38,172 bases of DNA from assembly GCA_007132465.1 (NCBI GenBank), contig SLOP01000044.1:1-38172 (forward strand). The letters run 5' to 3'. This document shows, piece after piece, positions 1 through 7,746 of this stretch (the first letter of the stretch is position 1; every line of letters starts with the position of its first letter). The notes under the pieces are model-generated. The model did no database searches. It was given only the letters and a program-made list of their open reading frames with translations, and had not been told where the DNA came from. The DNA comes from Candidatus Izemoplasma sp. GTDB taxonomy: Bacteria; Bacillota_I; Bacilli_A; Izemoplasmatales; Izemoplasmataceae. A program made the translations under genes and the position numbers.

Positions 1-1
1 G

Positions 2-307
2 AGCGTCGGGTTGCTCGGGATTGTGGTCATCGTTGGTGGCGTCGTGGCACGTTCGGTCGGCGTGTGGCTGGCCACCATCCATAGCGATTTGACTCAGGGT
101 GAACGTGCATTTGTGGCGATGGCATTCATGCCAAAGGCCACCGTGCAAGCCGCGGTCGGTGCGATTCCCTTATCGCTCGGGGTGCCAGGCGGCGAGATTA
201 TGCTCGCCCTCAGCGTGCTAGCGATCGTCTTGACCGCGCCGGTTGGCGCGGCATTAATCCGCATCTTCGCCACGCGCTTGCTGGGGCAACCCGCCGATGC
301 GACTTAA
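2..307 (+). CDS. C-terminal end of a Na+/H+ (cation:proton) antiporter, partial
   Basis: The reading frame is open from the window edge, so the gene is cut at its 5' end and only about 101 residues remain. They form hydrophobic helices with a GER-FVAMAFMPKATVQAA segment followed by GxxIMLALSVLAIVLTAP. This is the usual end of CPA-type cation:proton antiporters, in which the lysine-containing PKATVQAA helix lies in the transport core. The protein would sit in the cytoplasmic membrane and exchange Na+ or K+ for protons. The family call rests on this one conserved stretch. CPA1 versus CPA2, and the ion specificity, cannot be decided from the fragment. Confidence 0.75.
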   Translation, partial: SVGLLGIVVIVGGVVARSVGVWLATIHSDLTQGERAFVAMAFMPKATVQAAVGAIPLSLGVPGGEIMLALSVLAIVLTAPVGAALIRIFATRLLGQPADAT

Positions 308-330
308 ACCGTTAAGATGGCGGTTTCATC

Positions 331-359
331 TTGTCGAGTTGCCCAACATATGGTACACT
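331..359 (+). promoter_or_regulatory. Predicted sigma-A promoter for the 388-1954 genes
   Basis: TTGTCG (331-336) and TACACT (354-359) are separated by 17 bp, about 29 bp before the ATG at 388. A weak hairpin (AAACCG/CGGTTT, 306-326) without a T-run precedes it. Confidence 0.5.
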
Positions 360-387
360 TAAAGTGCCATAGAAAAGGGGGAACCGC

Positions 388-549
388 ATGCGCATTACGT
401 TGCGAATTGCTGTTCGTGTTTTGGTCGTCGTCATCGTTTTTCTCGGGTTGGCGCTTGCGTTTTTTGCCTTAATACAAAATTCCGAAGACAACGAGAGTCT
501 CAACATCACACAAACGGCATTGGCTTTATCTTTCGACGCGCATCGATAG
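388..549 (+). CDS. Small single-pass membrane protein, LapA/DUF1049-like
   Basis: This 53-codon ORF has an SD-like AGGGGG 5-10 nt before its ATG and a promoter just upstream. It has a basic N-terminus (MRITLRIAVR), one transmembrane helix at about residues 10-30 (VLVVVIVFLGLALAFFALIQ), then QNSEDNESLNI. The 'F-x-L-x-QN' ending of the helix resembles LapA/DUF1049 proteins, but those normally have a second helix, absent here. It may be a short relative or an unrelated membrane peptide. A hairpin (CGACGCG/CGCGTCG, 534-556) spans its stop codon and could attenuate transcription into the next gene. Function unknown. Confidence 0.55.
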   Translation: MRITLRIAVRVLVVVIVFLGLALAFFALIQNSEDNESLNITQTALALSFDAHR

Positions 550-592
550 CGCGTCGTTTGCAACTTACGTAGAAGGAAATTGAGGTGTGGAC

Positions 593-1954
593 ATGCAAAC
601 CGAACTGACAAAAAACCAAGAAGTACTTATCACAATCAAGAAGATTGGCATCAACGGCGAAGGCATTGGCTATTACAAGCGCCAAGCGGTGTTCGTCGAT
701 GGTGTCTTTCCTCCCGAGGAAGTTGTCGTGCGCATTCGTGAACTCCATCGCGGTTATGCGGTGGCTGACGCGGTGCGCGTAAAAAAGCGGGCGTATTACC
801 GAACACGCCCGTTTTGTAAACATTACGGCGTCTGTGGCGGATGTCAACTTCAACACATTAAATACGACGAGCAATTACGTCTTAAGGAAGACTTGCTGCG
901 TCAAGCGTTTGAGCGCTACACGAAAGTAGATCTGAAACGCGTCACGTTTTCACCGTTTCACCCCGTGACCAACGTGCGGGATTATCGCCACAAAGCACAA
1001 ATGCCCGTACGTAACACCGAACAAGGCTTGGTTACGGGACTCTATCAAAAACAATCGAACGATCTCGTGGACATCTTAACATGCCCAGTGCACGACATGC
1101 GCATTAACGAAGTTAACCGCCGGGTGCTCGAACTGTGCGACGAGCACGACATTCGCGCCTTCGATCCCACCAACATGAAAGGGATGCTGCGTTACATCGT
1201 GACCCGCGTCAGCGCTGCCACAGGCGAGATTCAAGTGACGTTGGTGGTTACCATCTTCAATCATGCACTTAAACCCTTGGCGAAGAAGATTGTCGACATT
1301 CCCGATGTGGTGAGCTGTGCGATTTCGAAGAACCACGACGCGAAAAACCACGAAGTGTTTGGTGACACCTTCGAGGTGCTGGGTGGAAACCCACTCATCA
1401 CCGAAGCTATTGGCGAGACGCGATACGCGCTTAATCCAAAGGCATTTTTCCAGCTGAACCCGGAAGAAACGGCGAAACTCTACGCTTACGTGGATAGCCT
1501 GTTTGATGATAACGACAAAACCCTCCTGGATCTTTTCACGGGCAGCGGAGCGCTTGCGCTTTATGTGGCGAAACGATTTAAGCGGGTGGTGGGGGTTGAC
1601 GCTGATAAGTCGTCGATTGATAGCGCCAACGTGAACCGCAAGTTAAACAAGGCCAGCAACACCGTGTTTTATCACGGTGATGCTGCGGAGACAATGAAAA
1701 AACTCGACCAAAAAGGGTTGCGTTTTGACGTGGTTGTCTTCGATCCGCCGAGAAGCGGGCTGGATGATGCGTTGATTGATCGCTTGCTGAGAAATCCGAT
1801 TAAGAAACTCATCTACGTGTCGTGCAACCCGAGTACGCTGGCGAAAAACGTGCATAAACTAAGCCGTAAATACACCGTGAAATCGGTGATGCCCTTTGAC
1901 ATGTTTCCGCAAACAAGCCACATTGAATCGGTCGTGCTGCTCCAGGCAAAATAA
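593..1954 (+). CDS. rlmCD: 23S rRNA (uracil-C5)-methyltransferase, RlmCD/RumA/TrmA type
   Basis: This is a SAM-dependent enzyme placing a methyl group on C5 of uridine in 23S rRNA. It has an N-terminal TRAM RNA-binding domain (about residues 5-60). Next come four cysteines for a 4Fe-4S cluster, three in FCKHYGVCGGCQLQH and the fourth in TCPVHD. The C-terminal Rossmann domain shows LLDLFTGSGALAL (SAM site), FDPPRSGL and the catalytic-cysteine motif YVSCNPSTLAKN. About 453 residues is normal for the family. The ATG at 593 is preferred because GAGG lies 7 nt upstream; an in-frame GTG at 587 is possible. In Bacillota this type usually modifies U747 and U1939. That target assignment is from the family, not the sequence. 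Confidence 0.92.
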   Translation: MQTELTKNQEVLITIKKIGINGEGIGYYKRQAVFVDGVFPPEEVVVRIRELHRGYAVADAVRVKKRAYYRTRPFCKHYGVCGGCQLQHIKYDEQLRLKEDLLRQAFERYTKVDLKRVTFSPFHPVTNVRDYRHKAQMPVRNTEQGLVTGLYQKQSNDLVDILTCPVHDMRINEVNRRVLELCDEHDIRAFDPTNMKGMLRYIVTRVSAATGEIQVTLVVTIFNHALKPLAKKIVDIPDVVSCAISKNHDAKNHEVFGDTFEVLGGNPLITEAIGETRYALNPKAFFQLNPEETAKLYAYVDSLFDDNDKTLLDLFTGSGALALYVAKRFKRVVGVDADKSSIDSANVNRKLNKASNTVFYHGDAAETMKKLDQKGLRFDVVVFDPPRSGLDDALIDRLLRNPIKKLIYVSCNPSTLAKNVHKLSRKYTVKSVMPFDMFPQTSHIESVVLLQAK

Positions 1955-1977
1955 ACCCTCTCTGAGGGTTTTTCAAT
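1953..1977 (+). terminator. Rho-independent terminator of the methyltransferase gene
   Basis: An 8-bp stem AAACCCTC/GAGGGTTT with a TCT loop runs directly into T residues; it starts inside the stop codon. Confidence 0.85.
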
Positions 1978-1995
1978 TCTTGAAGAAGAAAGTAT

Positions 1996-2760
1996 GTGCA
2001 AGTGATGAAACGAGGTTACGGCGTTTTTGGAAAGGCTTACGAGACGATGTTGCGTCAAGGCGTGCACGATGTGCGCGCCGTTGATCATGCGATCTTACAA
2101 CACATGGTGCGCTTGGACAATGATTCTTTAGCGGCACTGTATCAGGCGCCATCGCACGTCCCACAAGCGGTTAAGAAGCATGAGTTATACGCGTTCGCCC
2201 AACGGTTTAAACGGGACAACGCGTTGGATACCATCAAGGCAGTGCTTCATTTTACCAAAGGCATGGCAGATTGTTTTGACGTGCCGTTTGCGTCGATGGT
2301 GTTTGGCGGGACCGAGAAGGAAATCATTGCCCGAGGCACCGATTGGTGTACGGATATCTCACGGGTCGGTGCAGCGCTCCTTCAGTGTTTGTTTATCCCG
2401 AGTCGCATCGTTGTGTTGGTCAACGGGGAAAAGGCGTATCACGGCCACCAAGCTGTGGAAGCGTACCTGGACAATCACTATGTGTTCTGCGACTTTTTGT
2501 ACGGTGTGATGGGACAATGGACATCAATGGTTGCAGTGGCTGACCTGCTGGAAAGTGACGACGTGGTGCGCTGTATCTACCGAGATGCGGTGTCTTCAGA
2601 TGCGCACTTGACCTATGTGGTCGGGCTCTTTGACCAAGCCGCCATCAGCGAGTACGACATCACCAAACCACACACATACATCACATCGCGCGCCAACGAC
2701 TACACCCTGAAACTGATGACACTCACCCAAGACGGCACCTGGCAAATGGGTGAAGATTAA
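1996..2760 (+). CDS. Transglutaminase-like (papain-fold) domain protein
   Basis: This 254-residue soluble protein has the three-part pattern of the bacterial transglutaminase/protease-like fold. Cys118 lies in GTDWCTDISRVGAALLQ, His151 in YHGHQAVEAYLDN and Asp166 in YVFCDFLYG. The spacing and the 'GIP-SR'-like IPSRIVV strand between Cys and His fit the family well. Members act as cysteine proteases, amidases or transglutaminases; the substrate is unknown. There is no signal peptide, so it is probably cytoplasmic. The start is uncertain: GTG at 1996 (weak GAAGAA upstream) or ATG at 2005. No clear promoter lies between the preceding terminator and this gene, so it may depend on read-through. 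Confidence 0.7.
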   Translation: MQVMKRGYGVFGKAYETMLRQGVHDVRAVDHAILQHMVRLDNDSLAALYQAPSHVPQAVKKHELYAFAQRFKRDNALDTIKAVLHFTKGMADCFDVPFASMVFGGTEKEIIARGTDWCTDISRVGAALLQCLFIPSRIVVLVNGEKAYHGHQAVEAYLDNHYVFCDFLYGVMGQWTSMVAVADLLESDDVVRCIYRDAVSSDAHLTYVVGLFDQAAISEYDITKPHTYITSRANDYTLKLMTLTQDGTWQMGED

Positions 2761-2790
2761 TGAGCGCTCAGTCCTTTAAGGAGAAAAGCT

Positions 2791-3573
2791 ATGATTGTTA
2801 GGAAACATGGAAAAGCGCCGTATTCCCTCGTCGTCGCCCATGGTGGGCCCGGCGCCGCCGGTAGCGCAAAACCTTTGTGCGAAGCGCTGGGAAAAACCCA
2901 TGGCGTCCTTGAACCGTTTCAAACGGAAAAGTCCGTGTTAGGTCAAATCGATGAGTTGCGCCGTGTCATTGAAGCACACGCAACGATGCCGGTGATACTC
3001 ATCGGCCATTCATGGGGCGCGATGCTCGGCTTTATGTTCACCGCAACCTACCCAAACCTTGTGAAGAAGCTTATCCTTGTTTCCAGTGGCATGCTCGAAG
3101 AAGGCCACCAGGATAACCTACACAAAAACCGAGAACGCAACCTTACGCCGGAAGAAACAACGGAACTAGCGTCCTTACGCGCGCGATTTGCGACACCCGA
3201 AAAAGAAGGCATGGACGATGCCTTCCGTCGTTTTGGCCGCTTGATGGACAAGGTCGATTCTTACCGACCCATCGAGATCCCAATCGACGATAGCCATTAT
3301 CGCTACGCGGTGTTTGCGTCAATCTGGCCTGAAGCCCATGCGATGCGCAAACGTGGTGAAATGATCGCGATGGGTGAAAAAATCACCTGCGACGTCGTCG
3401 CCATCCACGGCGATCAAGACCCGCATCCTGGTTATGCCATCAAGGCATCGCTTGAGAACGTCATCGACAACCCGCGGTTTTATGCGCTAAAAGATTGTGG
3501 TCACACGCCTTGGAAAGAGCGTGAAGCCAAGGATGCGTTTTTTGCGATGTTGGCCAAGGAGTTGTCCCCGTAG
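2791..3573 (+). CDS. Alpha/beta hydrolase, proline iminopeptidase-like
   Basis: A 260-residue alpha/beta hydrolase with AAGGAG 9 nt before its ATG. HGGPG (17-21) is the oxyanion-hole motif typical of prolyl aminopeptidase relatives. The nucleophile elbow is GHSWG with Ser74. Asp210 (HGDQD) and His238 (DCGHTPW) complete the triad. The cap region between residues about 100 and 190 is helical and charged. It is cytoplasmic, with no signal peptide. Family members cleave N-terminal proline or act on small esters; the HGGPG motif favours the peptidase branch without proving it. The gene follows the transglutaminase-like gene by 30 bp and ends at a strong bidirectional terminator. Confidence 0.78.
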   Translation: MIVRKHGKAPYSLVVAHGGPGAAGSAKPLCEALGKTHGVLEPFQTEKSVLGQIDELRRVIEAHATMPVILIGHSWGAMLGFMFTATYPNLVKKLILVSSGMLEEGHQDNLHKNRERNLTPEETTELASLRARFATPEKEGMDDAFRRFGRLMDKVDSYRPIEIPIDDSHYRYAVFASIWPEAHAMRKRGEMIAMGEKITCDVVAIHGDQDPHPGYAIKASLENVIDNPRFYALKDCGHTPWKEREAKDAFFAMLAKELSP

Positions 3574-3592
3574 GCAATTGAACAAAAAGCAA

Positions 3593-3630
3593 AAAGCCGT
3601 TTCCTATAAACACTGGGAAACGGCTTTATT
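3593..3630. terminator. Bidirectional terminator between convergent hydrolase and tetR genes
   Basis: A 12-bp stem AAAGCCGTTTCC (3593-3604)/GGAAACGGCTTT (3616-3627) is shared by both strands. The minus-strand read ends in TTTTTGCTTTTT, the plus-strand read in TTTATT. Confidence 0.85.
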
Positions 3631-3640
3631 GTGTGGTTTA

Positions 3641-4237
3641 TTAAACCAGTATTTTGATGAGTTCGTTGATGTATTTTTCTTTAAACGAGGGGTTTTTTAA
3701 CCCAGCGTGATCATCGCTGTTATCGAGGATTTGCAAAAAGAGGGGAATCGCAAAACTCGAGAACAAAAGAAGGTATTTGGCGCGCAGTGTTTCTTCATCC
3801 CGGATGCCGGTGGATTCGGCAAGTTTCTGTATGATGTTGCGGGTGAAGGGGGTGTCGCTAAAGAAGGCATCGAGCACCATGACACCGGATTCGTCTTTGT
3901 GTCGGGGTTCAAGAAAAATTTGCGTGATGATGCCGACGTTTTCTACGGCGAAGTCGTAGGTAATGTCCAGCATGATTCTCAGGGCTTGTTCGGGAGGGGT
4001 GTTTTTTGGCAAGGTAGCGATGTGGTCTTGTACGAGCGTCTTCAGTTCATCGATGACGCTATCCATGACACGGCTCATGAGTTCGTCTTTTGACCCGAAA
4101 TGGTAGTTAACCGCGGCGATGTTGATGTAGCACGCTTCGGCAATATCTTTGATGGTGACGTGACCACGGGATTTAACAAGAGATTTGGTCGTCTCAAAGA
4201 TGCGGTTTTTGACATCCGAGCTAGGTTTGCTTGGCAT
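3641..4237 (-). CDS. TetR family transcriptional repressor
   Basis: A 198-residue regulator with an N-terminal TetR helix-turn-helix. Helices span roughly residues 8-55, with VTIKDIAEACYINIAAVNYHFGSKDEL giving the recognition helix and the hallmark YHFGSKDEL. The C-terminal ligand domain is all-helical and poorly conserved. The ATG at 4237 is chosen because AAAGGCTGAGG precedes it; an upstream in-frame ATG at 4270 has no such site. It is divergent from an MMPL exporter and shares a 135-bp intergenic region containing an imperfect palindrome, so it most likely represses both itself and the exporter in response to a small hydrophobic ligand. The ligand is unknown. Confidence 0.88.
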   Translation of the reverse strand: MPSKPSSDVKNRIFETTKSLVKSRGHVTIKDIAEACYINIAAVNYHFGSKDELMSRVMDSVIDELKTLVQDHIATLPKNTPPEQALRIMLDITYDFAVENVGIITQIFLEPRHKDESGVMVLDAFFSDTPFTRNIIQKLAESTGIRDEETLRAKYLLLFSSFAIPLFLQILDNSDDHAGLKNPSFKEKYINELIKILV

Positions 4238-4271
4238 AAGCCTCAGCCTTTCATATCGATTTTCAAACAAG

Positions 4272-4292
4272 GTTTTAAAGCATGTTTCAAAC
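4272..4292. promoter_or_regulatory. Candidate TetR operator, imperfect palindrome
   Basis: Arms GTTTtAAA and TTTcAAAC are separated by GCATG, with 7 of 8 arm positions complementary. A further TTTCAAAC half-site lies at 4261-4268. The palindrome sits just downstream of the minus-strand TATAAT and at the expected -35 position of the plus-strand promoter, so occupancy could block both. Confidence 0.55.
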
Positions 4293-4307
4293 GGGGCTTC
4301 TATTGTT

Positions 4308-4315
4308 ATTATACT
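4308..4315. promoter_or_regulatory. Overlapping divergent -10 elements for tetR (-) and mmpL (+)
   Basis: The minus strand carries TATAAT (4313-4308) and the plus strand TATACT (4310-4315), so the two -10 elements share bases. Both -35 regions are poor, which fits promoters whose activity depends on a regulator. The assignment is by inspection only. Confidence 0.45.
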
Positions 4316-4372
4316 GTGTTAAACGTAAAATTAAAATATGCATTTAAAAATAGTTTTAGAGGAGGTGTTCCC

Positions 4373-6409
4373 ATGCATGGATGGTTGGCGAAACGCATCC
4401 GTCTGATTGTTTTCACTGTGACTGCCCTGCTAGTAGTTATCGCGGGGATTTTGAGTTTTCGGGTGGAGGCAAACTATGATTTGACAGCCTACTTGCCTGA
4501 CGACTCGATGACGGCAGAGGGCGTGAAACGGCTTCGGGAAACCTTTGGTGACAACGCGGTCATTGATGTGATGGTGTCCGATGTTGATGACGTTGAAGCA
4601 GGGATAGCCCTAAAAGCGCTGATAACATCCGTTGAGGGGGTTTTGGCTGTGGAATGGCTCGACGATGTGGTCGATGTCACTGACATGGAAGCGGCTGATC
4701 CGATGGTGGTTGCCGGCTACTACCAACAAGGCCACGCCCGCTTCATCGTGATGTTGGCGCATGGACCATACGATGTAAAAGCAGCGACGGTGATGGACGA
4801 GCTACGTGAGATTTTGTCGGACCATCCACTTGCGATGCGTGGAGAAGCGGTTGAAAACGCTGAGGAGCGACGGATTGCCGAGGGAGCCGTGGTGATGATG
4901 ATGGCGATTGTGTTGCCGGTGAGCATCATTATCCTGGTGGTTGCTTCCAAATCGTGGCTGGAACCGGCGTTGGTGCTTATTGTCCTTGGGGTCGCGGTGG
5001 TGCTCAACATGGGCACTAATGTGTTTTTACCGGAGATATCTTTCATAACCTTAACATTAGCCGCAGCCCTTCAATTGGCGATTTCCCTGGATTACTCCCT
5101 ATTTATGATTCACCGTTATTACGAGCATCGTGACGAGGGTGAAGCCGTGCACGTGGCCATTAAGCATGCGTGGATTAGAGCGTTTCCAGCGATATTGGCT
5201 TCTGCCTTAACGACGATTGCCGGGTTCATGGCGCTTTTGTTCATGCGTTATGGCATCGGTATGGACATCGGGGTGGTACTGGCGAAAGGGATTGCGCTTA
5301 GCTTTGTGTCGGTGATGGTGTTGATGCCGCTGTTGATTGCGGCCACACACACGCGCCTTGAAGCGTGGCGTCACCGCGCGTTCGTGTTTCATTTGGGGGG
5401 CCTTGGAAAGGCCATTGTGAAAGCACGTTATGCGTTGGTGGTGTTGCTTGTTTTGCTTGCGGGTGTAGGTTTTTTCTTCCAACAACGCGCCCCGTTTTAC
5501 TATGGAACCTCACGCGGTGATACGGCGACAACGGACGCGGCCCTAGAGGCCCGCAACATACGCGCAGTGTTTGGGGTTAGGCAGCCTGTGGTGGTGTTGC
5601 TTGAAACCATCGATAACGACCGGGAAATCGCTTTAATTAGTGATATAATGCAGATTGAAAATGTGATGTATGTGGACGCGTTGGTGACGCGTGTGGACTT
5701 GGAGACTGTGCCTAAAGCGGCGTTGCCACCGGAACTTGTCATGCAGTACGAACAAGGAGGCATGGCGCGGCTGATGGTGCTGACATCGGTTGTTGAAGAA
5801 GATGAAGCGATGTTCAATGTGCACGATGCGATCGATGCCGCCGTGGCTTCGCACTACGATACCTATTATTTATTGGGACGCATTCCTGGCACGGCGGAGA
5901 TACGGGACACCGTGCTTGCCGACACACCCATTGTGATGTTGGCGAGCGTCGGAGCGATCGCGCTGGTGTTGTTGTTGGTGTTTCGCAATGGTCTAGTCCC
6001 GGTGTTGATGTTGCTTGTCATTCAAGCGGCCATCTGGGTCAACGTGGGCGTGCTCGGTGTGTTTGAGACGCGCGTGGTTTACATTGGGTATTTGGTGGTG
6101 CTCGCGCTACAGCTTGGTGCGACCATCGATTACGCGGTGTTGCTGATGAGTCGCTACCGTGAGATGCGCCGTGCTCGCGAACCTAAAGAGGCTGTTCGTG
6201 AAGCATTGCGAAGGTCCAGTGTGCCCATCATGATTTCAGGGTTCGTGTTGGCCTCAGCGGGATTTGCCTCGGCGGCGACATCGGGGCTTTCGGTGATTGC
6301 CGACATCGGCCTTTTGATTGGTCGCGGCGCGTTGTTGTCGTTGGTGTTTGTGCTGGTTTTTCTTCCGGCGCTTTGTCACCTGTTTGATCGCGGGGTAAAA
6401 CCTCGATAG
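4373..6409 (+). CDS. MMPL/RND family membrane exporter
   Basis: This 678-residue protein has the two-fold RND/MMPL layout. TM1 (about 10-27) is followed by an extracytoplasmic loop, then five helices; the pattern repeats after a long hydrophilic loop from about residue 380. Each half carries the proton-relay motif after its fourth helix: LDYSLFMIHRYYEHR in the first and IDYAVLLMSRYREMR in the second. ATG 4373 is preceded by GAGGAGGTG. The frame is open much further upstream, but that part overlaps tetR and has no start signals. Such exporters use proton flow to move lipids, peptides or hydrophobic drugs out of Gram-positive cells. Control by the divergent TetR is likely. Confidence 0.85.
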   Translation: MHGWLAKRIRLIVFTVTALLVVIAGILSFRVEANYDLTAYLPDDSMTAEGVKRLRETFGDNAVIDVMVSDVDDVEAGIALKALITSVEGVLAVEWLDDVVDVTDMEAADPMVVAGYYQQGHARFIVMLAHGPYDVKAATVMDELREILSDHPLAMRGEAVENAEERRIAEGAVVMMMAIVLPVSIIILVVASKSWLEPALVLIVLGVAVVLNMGTNVFLPEISFITLTLAAALQLAISLDYSLFMIHRYYEHRDEGEAVHVAIKHAWIRAFPAILASALTTIAGFMALLFMRYGIGMDIGVVLAKGIALSFVSVMVLMPLLIAATHTRLEAWRHRAFVFHLGGLGKAIVKARYALVVLLVLLAGVGFFFQQRAPFYYGTSRGDTATTDAALEARNIRAVFGVRQPVVVLLETIDNDREIALISDIMQIENVMYVDALVTRVDLETVPKAALPPELVMQYEQGGMARLMVLTSVVEEDEAMFNVHDAIDAAVASHYDTYYLLGRIPGTAEIRDTVLADTPIVMLASVGAIALVLLLVFRNGLVPVLMLLVIQAAIWVNVGVLGVFETRVVYIGYLVVLALQLGATIDYAVLLMSRYREMRRAREPKEAVREALRRSSVPIMISGFVLASAGFASAATSGLSVIADIGLLIGRGALLSLVFVLVFLPALCHLFDRGVKPR

Positions 6410-6434
6410 AACGCGGGAAACCGCGTTCTTTTTA
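6408..6434 (+). terminator. Rho-independent terminator after the MMPL gene
   Basis: Stem AGAACGCGG/CCGCGTTCT with a GAAA tetraloop (6417-6420), followed by TTTTTA. Confidence 0.9.
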
Positions 6435-6435
6435 T

Positions 6436-6464
6436 TTGTGTTTATGGCCGCTTTGCGGTAGACT
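6436..6464 (+). promoter_or_regulatory. Predicted sigma-A promoter for the 6496-8970 gene group
   Basis: TTGTGT (6436-6441), 17-bp spacer, TAGACT (6459-6464), 31 bp before the ATG at 6496. Confidence 0.5.
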
Positions 6465-6495
6465 TAAAAGTGTATTTTACGAGCGAGGTGTTACC

Positions 6496-7218
6496 ATGGG
6501 AACGGTGATAAACGCACTTGCGATTGTGGTGGCGTCGATTGTCGGCGTCTTGTTTAAACGCGGCTTGCCTGAAAAACTTCAAAAATCAGCCATGTTTGTC
6601 TTGGGCTTATCGCTGGCCGTGCTTTCGGTTGGATGGTTTTTACGAGACTTTTTAATGATTGATGGTGATGGCGAAACGCTGGAGTTGCTTTCAAGCGGTG
6701 ATCTGTTGATTATTCTGTCTTTGGTGCTCGGCACGTTGATAGGCGAAGCGATTGGCATCGATGAAGGGTTGACGCGGTTTGCTCATGGCATTGAGAAAAA
6801 ATATGATCTGCCACCGCTTGCCAAAGGCTTTGTGTCGGGAACGCTAATCTTTTGTGTTGGTGCGATGGCCATACTCGGTCCGATTGACGATGGATTACAC
6901 GGCGACATGACCGTGTTGCTTGTAAAGAGTGCGCTTGACTTTGTGACGGCGATGATGCTCGCGGCGGTGCTTGGGATTGGCGTGCTTTTCGCGGCGTTTT
7001 CGGTGCTGATTTATCAGGGAACCATCACCATCTTGGCGGCACAGTTTGGTGTGCTTCTGACCGATGAGATGATTCGCGCGCTGTCGATGGTTGGAAACAT
7101 CATCTTAGTGGCCATGGGATTTAACTTTATGGGCATCACAAAGACGAGAGTGGCGAACATGTTGCCGGCGCTTTTGGTGCCGATTGTGTATTTTGTGATT
7201 CGAGGGTTTTTTGGATAG
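6496..7218 (+). CDS. DUF554 family membrane protein (YdfK/YqgA-like)
   Basis: A 240-residue polytopic membrane protein with about seven hydrophobic helices. It begins MGTVINALAIVVASIVGVLF and continues with LVLGTLIGEAIGIDEGLTRF, FCVGAMAILGPIDDGLHGD and a C-terminal VGNIILVAMGFNFMG. These glycine-rich helices and the GAMAILGPIxDG block are typical of DUF554, whose transport role is not established. ATG 6496 follows GCGAGGTGTTACC. The gene lies 9 bp upstream of a nitroreductase gene and is probably co-transcribed with it. Confidence 0.8.
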   Translation: MGTVINALAIVVASIVGVLFKRGLPEKLQKSAMFVLGLSLAVLSVGWFLRDFLMIDGDGETLELLSSGDLLIILSLVLGTLIGEAIGIDEGLTRFAHGIEKKYDLPPLAKGFVSGTLIFCVGAMAILGPIDDGLHGDMTVLLVKSALDFVTAMMLAAVLGIGVLFAAFSVLIYQGTITILAAQFGVLLTDEMIRALSMVGNIILVAMGFNFMGITKTRVANMLPALLVPIVYFVIRGFFG

Positions 7219-7227
7219 GAGGTTTCC

Positions 7228-7746
7228 ATGGATTTTCTAGCTTTGGTTAAGCGGCGTGAGAGCTGTCGAGCGTTCACGGGGGAAACCGTGGATGCGGCGT
7301 CGCTTGAGACAATCGTTGAGGCGATGCGGCTGGCGCCCTCGGCGACAAATCAACAACCGTGGCGTTTTGTTGTGGTGACGGACGTGAGCACACGCGAGAC
7401 GATGTGTAAGGGCATGCAGCGATTCACCAGTGATGCCGGCGCGTTTATTGTCATCGTTGAAACAGGAAAACGGCTGACGGTGAAAGGCATGGAGAAGGTG
7501 AAACGCCAAGCGTGGACTCATCATGACATTGGCATTGCCGCTTCGCACGGGACGCTCATGGCGACCGAACTCGGGCTTGGGTCGTGCATCATCGGATGGT
7601 TCAAAGAACGGCGTGTGGCAGAAGCCGTTGGTATGGCGAAAGCCGATCGCATCCGGTTGATTCTGGCGATTGGTGTCAAGAAAACCAACGACGTTCGCGT
7701 GAAGACACGAAAAACGATGGATGAGGTTGTTCGATGGATTCGATGA
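7228..7746 (+). CDS. Nitroreductase family FMN-dependent oxidoreductase
   Basis: A 172-residue protein with AGGAGG before its ATG. The N-terminus RRESCRAFTGETVD and the segment MRLAPSATNQQPWRFVVVTD match the FMN-phosphate and isoalloxazine-binding regions of nitroreductases. LGLGSCIIGWF is the usual later helix. It is short for the family (about 170-220), which places it with small NADH-dependent forms. Expected to be a dimeric cytoplasmic flavoenzyme reducing nitro, quinone or enone compounds; the substrate is unknown. Its end overlaps the start of the next gene. Confidence 0.85.
   Translation: MDFLALVKRRESCRAFTGETVDAASLETIVEAMRLAPSATNQQPWRFVVVTDVSTRETMCKGMQRFTSDAGAFIVIVETGKRLTVKGMEKVKRQAWTHHDIGIAASHGTLMATELGLGSCIIGWFKERRVAEAVGMAKADRIRLILAIGVKKTNDVRVKTRKTMDEVVRWIR

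Noticed and set aside
2761-2770. Palindrome TGAGCGCTCA after the transglutaminase-like gene
   Set aside because: Only 10 bp, no T-run and no second copy seen; too little to call an operator or terminator.
4100-4372. Upstream extension of the MMPL frame by about 91 codons
   Set aside because: It overlaps tetR and both promoters; the strong SD and the family N-terminus place the start at 4373.
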